Source: Letharia columbiana (Eukaryota; Ascomycota; Lecanoromycetes; Lecanorales; Parmeliaceae). Taken from it: 64,000 nucleotides of DNA. The position numbers and the translations under genes were made by a program. The notes below the pieces were generated by a model. That model was not told the DNA's origin, did no database searches, and saw only the letters and a program-made list of their open reading frames with translations. Numbering within the stretch: position 1 is the stretch's first letter; each line of letters begins with the position of its first letter. The DNA is taken from NCBI RefSeq assembly GCF_014066305.1, contig NW_023501040.1, positions 558,001 to 622,000 on the forward strand. Direction: 5' to 3'. This document shows, in pieces, positions 1 to 11,061 of the stretch.

Positions 1-1403
1 TTTCGCGACTGTATGCCTGGGAAGCTCTTTGAGCATGACCCTGATATCAACTAGACTATCACTGCCACCGTAAACCAGCACGATCGGCGTCTTGATGTTT
101 CTTGTCGGAAATTTCGCCACTCTGTAATACCTGTCACTCGCTCCAAGGCTCAATGGCGCTTGGACATCATCATCAAACATCTGGAAGCTCTTGTTTCGTA
201 TTATTTGGAACCAATGTACCACGCTCTTTGTGCTTGTGAAGGAGTACAAGTGGGGGTATGCAGCGAGCTTTTGGTCGATACTGATATTCTTGCTTGACCA
301 ATCAAAGAGAAATGAGAGCGACATGTCAATGATGCGAACAAATATCGGCGGGTACAAGATAGACTGCCACATGGTTGCAGAGCTGAGTATGCTCCGGCGT
401 CCGAATGCTAAGAAAAGGACCTCGGGAGAAGCTCTGACCAAAGCATCGACGACTCCGTTCCGTAGACCGGCAGGTGACATGGCCGGGGCTAAAGCAATGA
501 AGACGTCCACCTTGTCATTGAGGGTAGGATGGATGGACAGCGTCGCAAAGGCCTGAGCGGTGCCCTGAGAGAAGCCAACATAAGATAGGGATGACTGCGA
601 CGTGGTTGCGAGAATATAATCGATGCTGTCTGGGATATCATGGAAGGCAAATTGGTCCATGGAAAAGTCCCAGAACTCGCTGGAAGCTGGGGAAAAGCGA
701 ACGGACTTCTTCGAGTATTTATTGCCGCGATTGTTCCCCAGCTAGGCACGTCAGTCTTGAGTTACATGAACCGTAGACTATATGAACTTACCCAGACATC
801 ATAGCCCCTCTCGACTAGCATGAAGGGCAAACATCTCTCCTTCTCGGTCAGAGATACCCATACCTCGCTGTTCATGAGCAGGCCATGATGCAAATACACA
901 ACTTTCTTCTGCAAACTGCCACGACCCGCGTTGACCCTCATGCCATCTTCACCCTGCTTCTTCAAACAGAGACGATGTACCCCAAGCAAGTATCCATCTC
1001 CTGTCTGCACAACATGCTCTTCTGCGTAGTAGCCAAATAGAGCACATAAATCCACAAAATCTGAAGCGCCCGCGACCGATCTAATTATTGATTTTGGTTT
1101 TGATCTTGATTGACTGCCTTGTGCGGAGGAGAAAACATTGAAGAGATTCTTGGATCTGTTGTAGCAGAATCGAATGATTGGTTGGGCTGAAAGAAGTCAG
1201 GAAGCTGCACAAGAGAGCTCGCCTGAGGACCTTACGAAGCCCAAGTGTAATAACCCTTATCCAGCCCTCTAGGAATATCAGAATAAGAGATCCTGCAAGA
1301 GCAATGTATTCTCGCCTGCATGACTTTGTCAGTGGCGGGTTGGGAGGAGACAGTAAAGTAGGACGTACCAGAAGAGCCTCCCGAGTACAGGAATTCTGAC
1401 CAT
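1..1403 (-). CDS. sterol-esterase/acid-lipase type alpha/beta-hydrolase, 5' part (cut by window edge)
   Basis: Hydrolyses steryl esters or triacylglycerol by family (TGL1/YEH, lysosomal acid lipase type). Exons on the minus strand: 1369-1403, 1236-1315, 792-1186 and from 741 down past base 1; phases agree at every junction. The protein starts MVRIPVLGRLF, then has a hydrophobic segment (about residues 15-38) fit for membrane or lipid-droplet anchoring. Next come the conserved N-terminal lipase motifs HHGLLMNSEVWV (oxyanion region) and GYDVWLGNNRG, the latter joined across the 50 bp intron 742-791. The nucleophile elbow GFSQG lies near base 580. The Asp and His of the triad should lie further on; the sequence stops in the window near a VLVYGGSDSLVD segment that could hold the Asp. 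No break is visible. Family assignment is firm; substrate is inferred. Confidence 0.85.
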
Positions 1404-1584
1404 GACTGCTGCCGATGACCCAAATCCTTAGAAACGCCGACCTTTCAGTTGTTATTGTACATGATTAGCCATTACTGCATGTTGCTCAAGATGTTTGCAT
1501 GAGTGCCGAGTATGCGCGCTACACATGCACGTCACCGGCCAATCTGGCGGCCCGGGCTCGCCAGTGACAGCCGCCTTGAACCCT

Positions 1585-4500
1585 GCTATGCGTTTTTAAT
1601 CTACTTTTACTACTATAAAATTAATAAAGAAGATAAAAGCCTTAACTCTAAGTTAAATTAAACTCTACTTACTTTCTATATGATAAATAGCTTATTTTTA
1701 TTACTATAGATCGTTAACTAATTACGTCTTTATTTAAGAAAGTAATATTTACTTAATAATCTTATTTTTAATATACCTCGTCGGCCGAGTAAGTTATCTT
1801 TTTAATAGATTACTTAGAGTTATAATTAATAGACTAGCCTTATTAATAACTCGACTTAGAACTATATATAATTAATTATAAATAAAGATCTCGAAATATA
1901 GATATAGGCTAATCTGCTATAATAATTAGTTCTAGAACTTATTAATCGTTATATTGAAGATTAATCGAATTAGAAATTAGATACGTCGAAAGAAAGTATA
2001 TAGATTATTTAAATTAGGCGAAGCTAGAGGAATACGTAATATATAGTATTATTTATTATTATATTCGCCCTTAAGAATATAATAATCGAGTATCTTAGAT
2101 TTAATATACTTAATTTATAGACGTATTCTATTATATAGATTTATACGCTACTCTAAATTCCTTAATAGTATTATTATATAATTCTATTTTAACTTTAAGT
2201 AATAGAGTGAAAGCGAGGTTAATTTAAAGGTATTTATTATTTTAGTAGATAGAAGAAAGCTATCTTTCTTATTAATAACTTAATTCTTATTATTATAAAT
2301 AATCTTAATCTTAGAAAACTTATTAAGAACTTAACTATTAAATTAGACGATATTCTTATTAAGAATATAAAGGATCGTCTTAAATATATAGAAATTAGCT
2401 ATCTAATATAGGCTAAGATTATTATAAATAGTATTAATTAGCTAAGTGCTGAAGTTATCTAATAATTACTCGATAGATTAATTAATCGCTTTTTATTCTT
2501 CGAAGCTTATTAAGATATTATTACCTATATTTAATAGTCTTTAAATAAATTCCTCTATATTAATTCAACCTTAATTAGTTAGATTAGAGTTTCGAAGTCT
2601 TATATTTTTTATTAGCCTAAGGATTTAAATATAGTTTTAAAGATAGAACGTCTTTAACGTAGTTCGAGCGATATAATTTAACTTAGCACTCTTAATAATT
2701 AAAAGAATTTAATAAAAGTTACTATAGAAGTATATAACTATACTATTAAAAGAAGTAAGATTTTTTTAAATATCTTAAAGTATATAATCGACGGCCTCGA
2801 TATCGTAGCGATTTTATATAAAGATCTCGTTCTAGAAAATAAGCTTAATCGCCTTTAATAATTAAGCTAAATTAGACTTTATCGATATATCGTAATTAAA
2901 CTAAGTAGTAGTATTAAAAAAAATCTTAAAGCGAGAATAAGCGATAAGACTATCTTAAAGGAGAATAGAGGCGATATTAGATAAAGCTATAGTAATAGCT
3001 ATCTTAGAGTTATTTTATACTCTTCGCAATATAATATTCTAAAGTATAATCTTATTAATACCTCTATAACTATTAAGAAAGAAGAGTTAATTATTAGAAT
3101 AAGAGATCGCGTTCTAAATAGCGTTAGCTATAGTAATTTAATTATTATTAAAACTCGCCTATATCTAATCTTAGATATTAATTTAATAGCTATATACTTC
3201 GCGTAGAAGTTAATTTTAATCGTTAATATAATACTATTCGTAGTCTCGCTAAATTATAAATAGATTAAAGTCGATAGTAAGACTAATATCCTTTATAGAG
3301 CTAGTGTTATTTTTCTCTAAGCGGATTTATATTAAATAAAGATAGAAGTCTTCGGCGACGATCTATTTATTTTACGTATTATTCGATAGAGAAAGAATAT
3401 AATATTAAGTTTAAAGGATATAAATAAGATTATTAGATAATCTAAATAAAGAAAAATATGTATTAGTTAAGAAATATATATAAAGTACGAGAGAAGAATT
3501 AAATTATTTACGAGTAAAAAAAGAAAAAATACGCCTAGCGCGAAAAGTTTTAATGGCTAAAAAAAGAATACTATATTAAAAAAAGTCGCGATATTTTAAA
3601 ACTATCGTTAGCGCGGAAATCTTCTTATTCTATAGCTTAAGATACTTTAACTCGTAAAAGAAATTACTAAGAAAAAATATACCTAACGCGAAAAGTTTTA
3701 ATATATAAAAAAAGAAATATTATATTAAAAAAAGTCGTAATATTTTAATACTACCGTTAGCGCGGTAAGCTATTTATACTACGCTTAAAGTTTTTCTATT
3801 TAATAAAGAAGAAATTATCTATATATCTTATTTTATAATTATTTTATAGATTTAGAGAATTATTAGACTTATATTATAGTAGAATTATTATAAAGAGATC
3901 TCGTAAGTAGTACTCTTTCTATTAGGTCGCTACTTTATCTAATATTTAATCTTATTCAGCGTTATCGTAAAGTAAGTCTCTCGCTATATAGATATTATAG
4001 TAGAAAGAAAGAATATTATTATTTATTATATATAAGTCTTCGAAGAATATAGAATTTAGTATATTTAGAAGGAGATATCGTAGATAGAAGAGCTTTCTAG
4101 CGTTTAAATTAATGTAGTATATTCTTATAATAATACCCCTACGCCTCTAACGTAAACTTTATTTAAATATATCTCGCTTATTTTTTTTCTAGATATATTA
4201 ATTCGGTAGATCGATATAGAAGAGATCTTTTACTCGTCTTCGCTACTAATATTATTAATTTAGCTAAAAGAAGACTATTAATTTAATCTAGCGTTTATTT
4301 ATAATATCGATTATCTAATTTAAATTATTATTATTATTAAATATTACGTTATATTAATTTAAAAGATAAATAAATAATCGTTTAATAGAAGAATTATAAT
4401 TATATAATTTGAAGTTAAAAATCCTCTAATAGACTTTTATAGAGTCTATCTACTATATATCTTAATATTCTTAAATCTCGTCTATCTAATTTAAGCCTAT

Positions 4501-6595
4501 ATCGTTCTAATCTATATTACTTTTACACTTTATTCGAAAACTAACTTAGTTATTACCCTTATAAATATATTTAAAAATATATTTATAGACTTTAATATTA
4601 ACGTAAATCTCTATATTAATATAAGCGTTATATTTAGTTAATAAATAGAGACTATAGAGTATTATCTAGTAATTCTACTTAAATTTATTATCTAATATCT
4701 TAGCAGGCTTACATCGACGATATATAAGATATTCGAAGTCTAATTTAAAGACGATATAATCGCTAAAGTCCTTCGGAAATCGCTTGCTATATATATTCTT
4801 ATCTAAGTTCTAATAAGATAAAATAGTATCTATTCTATTAATAGTATACTAGCTATAGTTTCTATAAAGTATATATCTAGTAACGATTATATAGAGATTA
4901 AGAAATAGACTTTAATTAGAGATTTTAGTATTAATAGCGATATCTATCTTAGCGACGCTAAAGAATCAGTCTTTAGAATATAATATAATAAGGATGTGGA
5001 TATGTGATAGGCCTTATTTTTGAAATTCTATGATATAGGCATAGGCGGGAACTCGATCTATTGCTCGTAAAGTTAGTTAGAATTAGAGCTAATCGACATT
5101 TTAACCGACCGTGCTTCGCTCTTATAAGGGTGAAGAAATTTTTTAGACGATATCGTAGGGCTAATCGGTAGAAATTACGGCGTATAGAGGGCTAAATTAT
5201 ATTAGAAGTACTTCTAGAGATTATTACCTATACTAATCGTTTAACTAATATATCGCCTAAGAAATTACTCTATTAAATGAAAAGAAGAAGAGCTATTATA
5301 CTATAATGAGGGGTAAGAAGAATAAGAGTATATCTAATATCTTTCTCTTTAGAATATCGTTTATAAGGGTTTTTAGCTTTAGTCTAAATACTCTAGTAAT
5401 TAAATTAGATTAATTAGTAGTTTATTCGTCGAATAGAAGATTTTCGATAATCTCGATCTATTTTAAATTATAGGTGAAAGTTATAAAGAGATTTAGTTAA
5501 TCGAACTTAGTGAATAAGATAATAATATTCTAATAGAGTTATTTTATAAATTGTAGATCTTCTTAATAGAAGAAAGAAAGAACGATATATTATTTACTAG
5601 TCTAATTATTTATAATAACTCTATTAACGTAAATATCGACGATTACTTAATAGATATTAGCTCGAATAATCTTCTAATTTATCTTTAATTAATAAAGTTT
5701 ATTACTTTCGATAGCTATATAGATATCGTAGATAAAATACTATAGTAGTCTATCGTAGTAAAGAAGACGATTAAACTTACTAAAATAACTCTATATTATA
5801 TATCTATGAAAAGTTAGCGATCGATAGAATAGAAGAAATAAATAATATAGATCTATAATATAAGGTAAGCGTTATTTATATAGAGTTATCTCGACTAGTA
5901 GTTACTCTAACTCGTAAAATAATTTCGCTATTTCTACTTCGCTAAGTAAGAAGACTTTTATCTAATATATTATCTATATAAAGTATATTATTATATTATA
6001 ACTATTCGCTAAATAAGAAGATAAGAAAATAGCGTAGAGGTATATAGGCTAGATGTTAATATGAAATACTAAATCTCTTATTACTTCGAGTCTTTATTAA
6101 TATATTTCTAGTCTTAGATATATCTAGTAAGTTATTAATATCACTCTTTTAGGCGATAGCGATCTTATCTAAAATAGAACGATTATAGATACGTGAATTA
6201 TAGTATTATAAGTTCTTATAAAATAGCTTATAGTCTCTTATATTTAAATTAATCTTTAGTTTATCGAATATCGATTTAAGAGCATTAATGTAGAAATTAA
6301 TACTTCTAAGAATTATAGCTATTTTGCGATAAAGCGTCTAATTAATACGATTATAGTAGCTATGCCTAGCAAAGTTAATATAAAAAACGCGATCGAGAGA
6401 AAGTTATATCGTATTATGAACTAATCTTAAATATTATTCATAATGTAGATTTAACTAAAGATCGATTTTTCGCTCTCTAAAGGCGTTAGGGCAGGCATAT
6501 AAGTAGTAATCGCTTTCTGAATTTTATACGTGTATGGGGCGACTAAATAATTGATAGTAATCTACTATAAGGCTATAGAGGCCGTATTATTATTA
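1585..6595. other. RIP-saturated AT-rich repeat relics
   Basis: Composition changes sharply near base 1590 from mixed sequence to about 75-80% A+T. CpA and TpG are nearly missing while TpA is abundant and CpG remains, the mark of RIP acting on repeated DNA. No open frame of gene length survives. A slightly less mutated patch lies around 4985-5200. The original elements cannot be named from the sequence alone. Confidence 0.85.
3498..3771. repeat. two diverged direct copies of a ~125 bp unit in RIPed DNA
   Basis: The segment at about 3498-3625 is repeated at about 3650-3771. Shared landmarks in the same order are a cgcgaaaagttttaat block, a run of the type attaaaaaaagtcg, and a terminal gttagcgcgg. 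Differences are mostly C/T and G/A, as RIP would give. It may be a subterminal repeat of a dead transposon. Confidence 0.6.
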
Positions 6596-6855
6596 TAAGA
6601 TAATAAGGTCTCTTTTAATAAAACTGCGTAGTAGCTATGTAATTACGAGGTCTAGATACGTAGTTAATAGAATAGATAAATTAGTTATTAGATAAACTAA
6701 TAACTAAAGAAAGAAGAAGAGAAAAGAGAACTCGTAAGTATTTAAGACTTTATTAAGTATATTAAATACTCGTCTTAGCTATATAGCTTATAGTCTAATA
6801 AGCGATATAAGCGAGTCTATTAATTCGCTTCGAGTACTTTTATTCTTATAACTAT
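6596..6855. repeat. left LTR copy of an old RIPed LTR element
   Basis: About 260 bp here align in direct orientation with 18396-18653. Both copies run from an aagata(a/g)taag start, through a gatctagatacg-like core and a purine-rich aagaagaag tract, to an end of the form ttctta(t/c)a. The differences are almost all transitions. The pair brackets the younger chromovirus, so I read them as LTRs of one host element of roughly 5 kb once the insert is removed. Exact ends are uncertain because RIP has eroded them. Confidence 0.65.
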
Positions 6856-8220
6856 ATCCTCTCTTAGAAGATTTAACTTCTAAATCTTATTATTATTACG
6901 CCTTATAATTGAATATATATAAACTTACTAGTATTATCTACGCTATCTATTATTAGCTTAAATATAATCTAAACTAACGTATACTATAATAGCGTATTTA
7001 TACTATATATTCTAAGGTCTTCTTAAGTATATTATTATATTTATATACTAAATCGCGATAGTATCGCTATATATATTATTATTTTAATTAATAGAATATA
7101 GATATAGTATTATCCTATTACGATATACTATTATTATTATTACTATACGCTATTATTATATTATTACTTTATAATCGTAATAATTCTATTATAATAATCG
7201 TTGAAAGTCGCGCTAATAAGTATAAAAGACTTACTTTTAATCTAACTTTTATTCTTCTTAGTAATAATATTAATGTTAACGCTATTATAAGTAAGTACTT
7301 AATTCTTCTTTATATCTACTATCTTATCTTCGTTTATTCTTATTATAGTATCGCGATAGCGAGTTACGTATTATCGTAATAGTATAATATATATATTAAT
7401 TAAGATAATAGTTAAATAAGATTATAATTATTTAAATTAACTTTATATATAATAAGTATCTCGAAGAATACTTTATAATACTTTATAAATAGTATAAGAA
7501 GTATATTAATATATCGTTAATAATATTAAACCTTCGCTCTTATAGCTCTATAGATTATTAAATACTCGTAGCCGTCGTAATTCCTACGTCTCGCGCTGTT
7601 ACTAATAAGTATTTATATTTATTTTAAAGATATACTTAACTAAGAAGACTATTAACCTCTCTCGTCGCTACTTTCATCGCTACTTTCGTCGCTATTTTCA
7701 TTACTACTCTCTTTATTTATACTTCGAATATCAATTATAAATAAAAGAGATATTAAATAACTAAGAGGTTACGCTAACGTATACTAGTTTCCTTTTACTA
7801 TCGTTATGTATATACTCTCGTATATAACTCTTATACGATTTATATCGCGTTTTCTACTAGCTCGCGTTAGCGTAAATGCGAACGATATTCTTATAGAGAT
7901 ATATATATATAATAAACTCGATCTCTATTTATTAAAGTAATATCTTTTAAGTAACTCGCATTAACGAGAATATTTATACTATTCTTCGCCGCTAAATCGA
8001 TATAAATCTTATTAATATATATTAGAGTACGTAGCTAATATACGTAACGACTTATTATATCGAGGAACTTCGGCGTAACTTTAAAATCGGCCTATAAATA
8101 TTTTAGCTATTTTCGCTAAGTCTTTTAACTATAACTTATTCGCCCTTTAAGACTTCTATACTATTACTTTTTTTAGCTTTTTTTTCCCTTCTTTCCTTTC
8201 CTTTAATAATTATTACTTTT
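6856..8220. other. RIPed interior of the old LTR element
   Basis: AT-rich, CpA/TpG-depleted sequence with many short ATT/ATA runs around 7060-7210. No usable open frame and no recognisable domain. It ends in a C+T-rich stretch (about 8160-8215) before the nearly pure A/T block. Confidence 0.6.
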
Positions 8221-8466
8221 ATTTTTTTTTTATATTTTTAAATTTTTAATTTTTTTATTTTAAATTAATTTATTTTATATTTTTTTATTATATTATTTAA
8301 TTTTTAAATTAATAAAAAAAAAGAAAATATTATTAATTTTTTTAATTATTATATTTAGTTTTTTAAACTTTTTTAATTTATTACTTTTTAAAATTTTTTT
8401 TTTTTTTTTTATTTTTTTTTAAAATAAAAAAAATTTTAATTTTTAATTATTAATATAATAATAATA

Positions 8467-8501
<35 letters not shown>

Positions 8502-9060
8502 ATTTTTAAATAAAAAAAAAAAATTTATATTTTAAAATATTTTTTTATTTTTATTTAAAAAAATAAAAAAAAATAAAAATAAAAAATTTATTTTTAATTT
8601 TAAAAAAAAAAAAAAAAAAAAAAATAAAAATAATTAATAATTATTTTAATTATTTTATAAAAAATAAAATTTTAAAATAAATTTTTTAATATTTTAAAAA
8701 AAACTTTAAAAAAAATTTTTTTTAAAAATTTTTTTTTATTTTTTATATTTTTATTATTTTTTAAAAAAAAAAAAAAAATTTTTATTTAATTTTTTAATTT
8801 TAAAATTTTTAAAAATATTTTATAAATTTTTTTAATATATTTTAAAAAATTTATAAAAATTTTATATAAATTTATATTTAAAAAAAAAAAAAATAAAAAA
8901 TAAAATTTAAAAAAATTTTTTAAATATATATTTTTATTATATTTATATATAATATATTAAAAAATAATTTTAAATTTTAATATAAATTAAAAAATAAAAA
9001 AAAAAAAAAATAAAAAATAATAAATATTAAATAATAATAAAAAAATAAATAAAAATAAAG
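8221..9060. other. about 840 bp of almost pure A+T
   Basis: I count only about five G or C bases between 8221 and 9059. The sequence is A-runs, T-runs and TA mixtures, including an A-run of about 28 near 8470. It differs from the flanking RIPed DNA, which keeps many CpG and CpT. It stops abruptly at the chromovirus repeat at 9064. It could be low-complexity DNA, extreme mutational decay, or an assembly artefact. Confidence 0.9.
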
Positions 9061-9063
9061 GGT

Positions 9064-9213
9064 GGCGTAGTCCACTGGCGGTCAGCTAGCGGACATAGGC
9101 TACAAAAGACGTAGTGTCGTTATGGGGTTCAATAGTATATTTGGTAGTAGAACTAATCTCTAAGGAACACCAAAACTCCGGGGCATGCGAAGTAGACCTA
9201 TGTCCGCCAAGCC
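9064..9213 (-). repeat. 3' LTR of the chromovirus (150 bp)
   Basis: Identical over 150 bp to 15909-16058. It contains an inverted pair, gcggacatagg near one end and cctatgtccgc near the other, and tggcgg/ccgcca inside both ends. It is short for a Ty3-type LTR. No clear polypurine tract directly adjoins it; a purine-rich stretch (minus strand) lies further in, near 9340-9350. Confidence 0.8.
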
Positions 9214-10209
9214 CCTAGGCATACGGGGCACGTCATTGAAACTGGACCCTGAAAGGGACCCTGACGTAGCACATGCGATGTCGGCGCCTTGGCGCAAGCA
9301 GCGCCAAGGCCCATGACGCATCAGGCCTGACAATTGCCTCCCCTCCTAGGCCCTGGTCCCCAGGCGCCTAAGCAAAGATAGAACGCTCATTAAAAAACCT
9401 TCAAACCCTAGTAGGGAAACAAGGGAAAAGAGTCGATCTGTTGAGGTTGCGATGTCGTTCCGATGACGCGGTAGAACCAACCCTTACGCGCCGTAGGCGC
9501 GTTACTGATGTGTTGTGCAACAACATTGGTACTACCTTCGAGAACAACATCGCTTCCATGGTGCCAATCAATGGCAACCTGTAGCAAGCCGACGCGCTTA
9601 GCATCGGCGTTCCTGCAGCGCTAGTTAATAGCCCCTGCAGCGAACAATATTAGATTTGGGAACTCATGACAAAACCTCGAAAACCCAGTGGGTAAAAGGA
9701 GGGAGAAGAGTTTCCCTGTAGGCAACGTCGTTCCTATGGCGCATTGCGTCCATAGCGAAGCAACGTAGCAACAACCTTTGTTGTGGGGATTCGAAGGGAG
9801 TGACCGGTAGAGCGACGCGTCCGCGACAACGTCCTCGATTGTTGATCAACAACAGTAGAAACAACAACGGTAGCTAGGCGACGCGGCCTGGTAGGCAGCA
9901 GCAAAACATCACCGCGTCGCTGCTGCCTGCGTTGCTGGGTGCTACCCGCTAGTGGTAGCGCTGCGGTGGAGGATACAAAAACCCCTTCCGGATTGTTTGT
10001 TTTTGTTCTTCGCAACTCCTAACGCCCCTCTTGTGAGTGCTTGCTCTGGCGCCACAACGTCGGCATTGATGCTGACGTGAGTGTAGTACATCTCATCATA
10101 CCAGCAGTCTGCTTCTCTTTGTCGTAAGTACCTTGCTGTCACCGATCGCGTCGGTGCGCAGGCTGACAATTTTGCAGTACCCTTTTTCAACAACAACAAC
10201 AACTTCAAC
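9214..10209. other. non-coding part of chromovirus 3' region with hairpins
   Basis: GC-balanced sequence between the LTR and the antisense gene. Visible structures are a perfect 10 bp hairpin with 5 nt loop (gccttggcgc at 9286-9295 with gcgccaaggc at 9301-9310), a 14 bp perfect palindrome ttgttgatcaacaa at 9839-9852, and a ggcagcagc/gctgctgcc inverted pair near 9895-9932. A CAA microsatellite (about 10187-10203) ends just before the splice donor of the antisense gene. Short open frames exist on the minus strand, but none resembles a protein I know. The region may serve as leader and promoter for the plus-strand gene. Confidence 0.55.
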
Positions 10210-10811
10210 AGTAAGTGCACAGTCGCCCCGCAGGCGCGACTACTAACCCTTGACTGTTCCTGCCACCATCGCTCCGCATGCGCATCTGCTAACAAGTCCT
10301 AGTGTCTGGTTTACCATGCAGGACTTGCTTTTGCCGAGGCGACGATTCATGTGTTCGAGGTGAGTCTCCCCCCTGCGACAACTGCAAGGCCGGAAGGCGC
10401 GGCATTGGCCGCTGTGTTGAAATCCCCCTGCACCTTCAGGCGCAGGTAAGGAAATCAATACGGCGCCATCGCCGCGCTGGATGGTCTCGGAAGCTGTCTC
10501 GCCGACGGGCTAAGCTCGGCAAGGAGATCACCCAGTGGCGCAAGTCACAGGGGCACACGGTGGCGACGGCTTCGGCCGCCCCTGCCATGATTGCAGATCT
10601 CCAAGGCCAGCTCGTGGCGGCACATGAGCGCATAGAGGAATTGGAGGGAATGAACGAGTTGCTGGAGGAGGAGCTCGAGAGCCTCCGTCGGCACACGGCG
10701 GACGTCGACGGGTACCAACACGAAGACTATGCTTCAACCACCTCCTCGTTAGAGAACTGGGTCGATGAACTCGACTCGGGATCTGACGCTGAGATGGCGG
10801 AGGACACTTGA
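10210..10811 (+). CDS. antisense spliced gene in chromovirus: Cys-rich, coiled-coil acidic protein, 169 aa
   Basis: The frame 10303-10811 has no ATG of its own at the start. A consensus intron lies just upstream: donor GTAAGT at 10211, branch site gctaac at about 10288-10293, acceptor TAG ending at 10302. Removing it joins A10210 to TG10303-10304 and makes an ATG in a good context (tcaacATG). The product is exactly 170 codons with stop. The N-terminus is Cys-rich (C6, C9, C11, C17, C25, C28, C37), which suggests metal binding. A basic segment follows, then a heptad coiled coil (about residues 93-130) and an acidic tail. The gene runs against gag-pol and ends 251 bp from its stop. I do not recognise the family. 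It could be an accessory factor of the element or a captured host gene. Confidence 0.65.
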
Positions 10812-11061
10812 GTGGCGACCTTTTTTCAGTAGCAGCGCTGGCGTGGGGTCCCCAGGCAGTCCTTCAATGGCTGCCCTGGGTAAAAACACGCCTACATCAA
10901 CAGCACGTGCCCTGGTGCGACAAACCCCCTCCATAGCAGAGTTTAGTAGATAGCCAAACAATGCAATCATTTTATCAACCCACATCTCAACAGTAGCAAG
11001 TGTAGAGGAGTGCGCGCGTAGCATAAGCATCACCTAGGAATGTGTCTGACCTAGTCGATGG

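Noticed and set aside
4985..5200. Less AT-rich patch considered as a gene or tRNA
   Set aside because: No open frame of length, and no cloverleaf with a B-box that I could find.
1585..8220. Secondary-metabolite cluster or CRISPR-like array in the AT-rich block
   Set aside because: No coding frames survive and the repeats are not regularly spaced.
8221..9059. Mitochondrial insert as the source of the A/T block
   Set aside because: Fungal mitochondrial DNA is AT-rich but not nearly G/C-free, and no mitochondrial gene motif is visible. Not excluded without a search.
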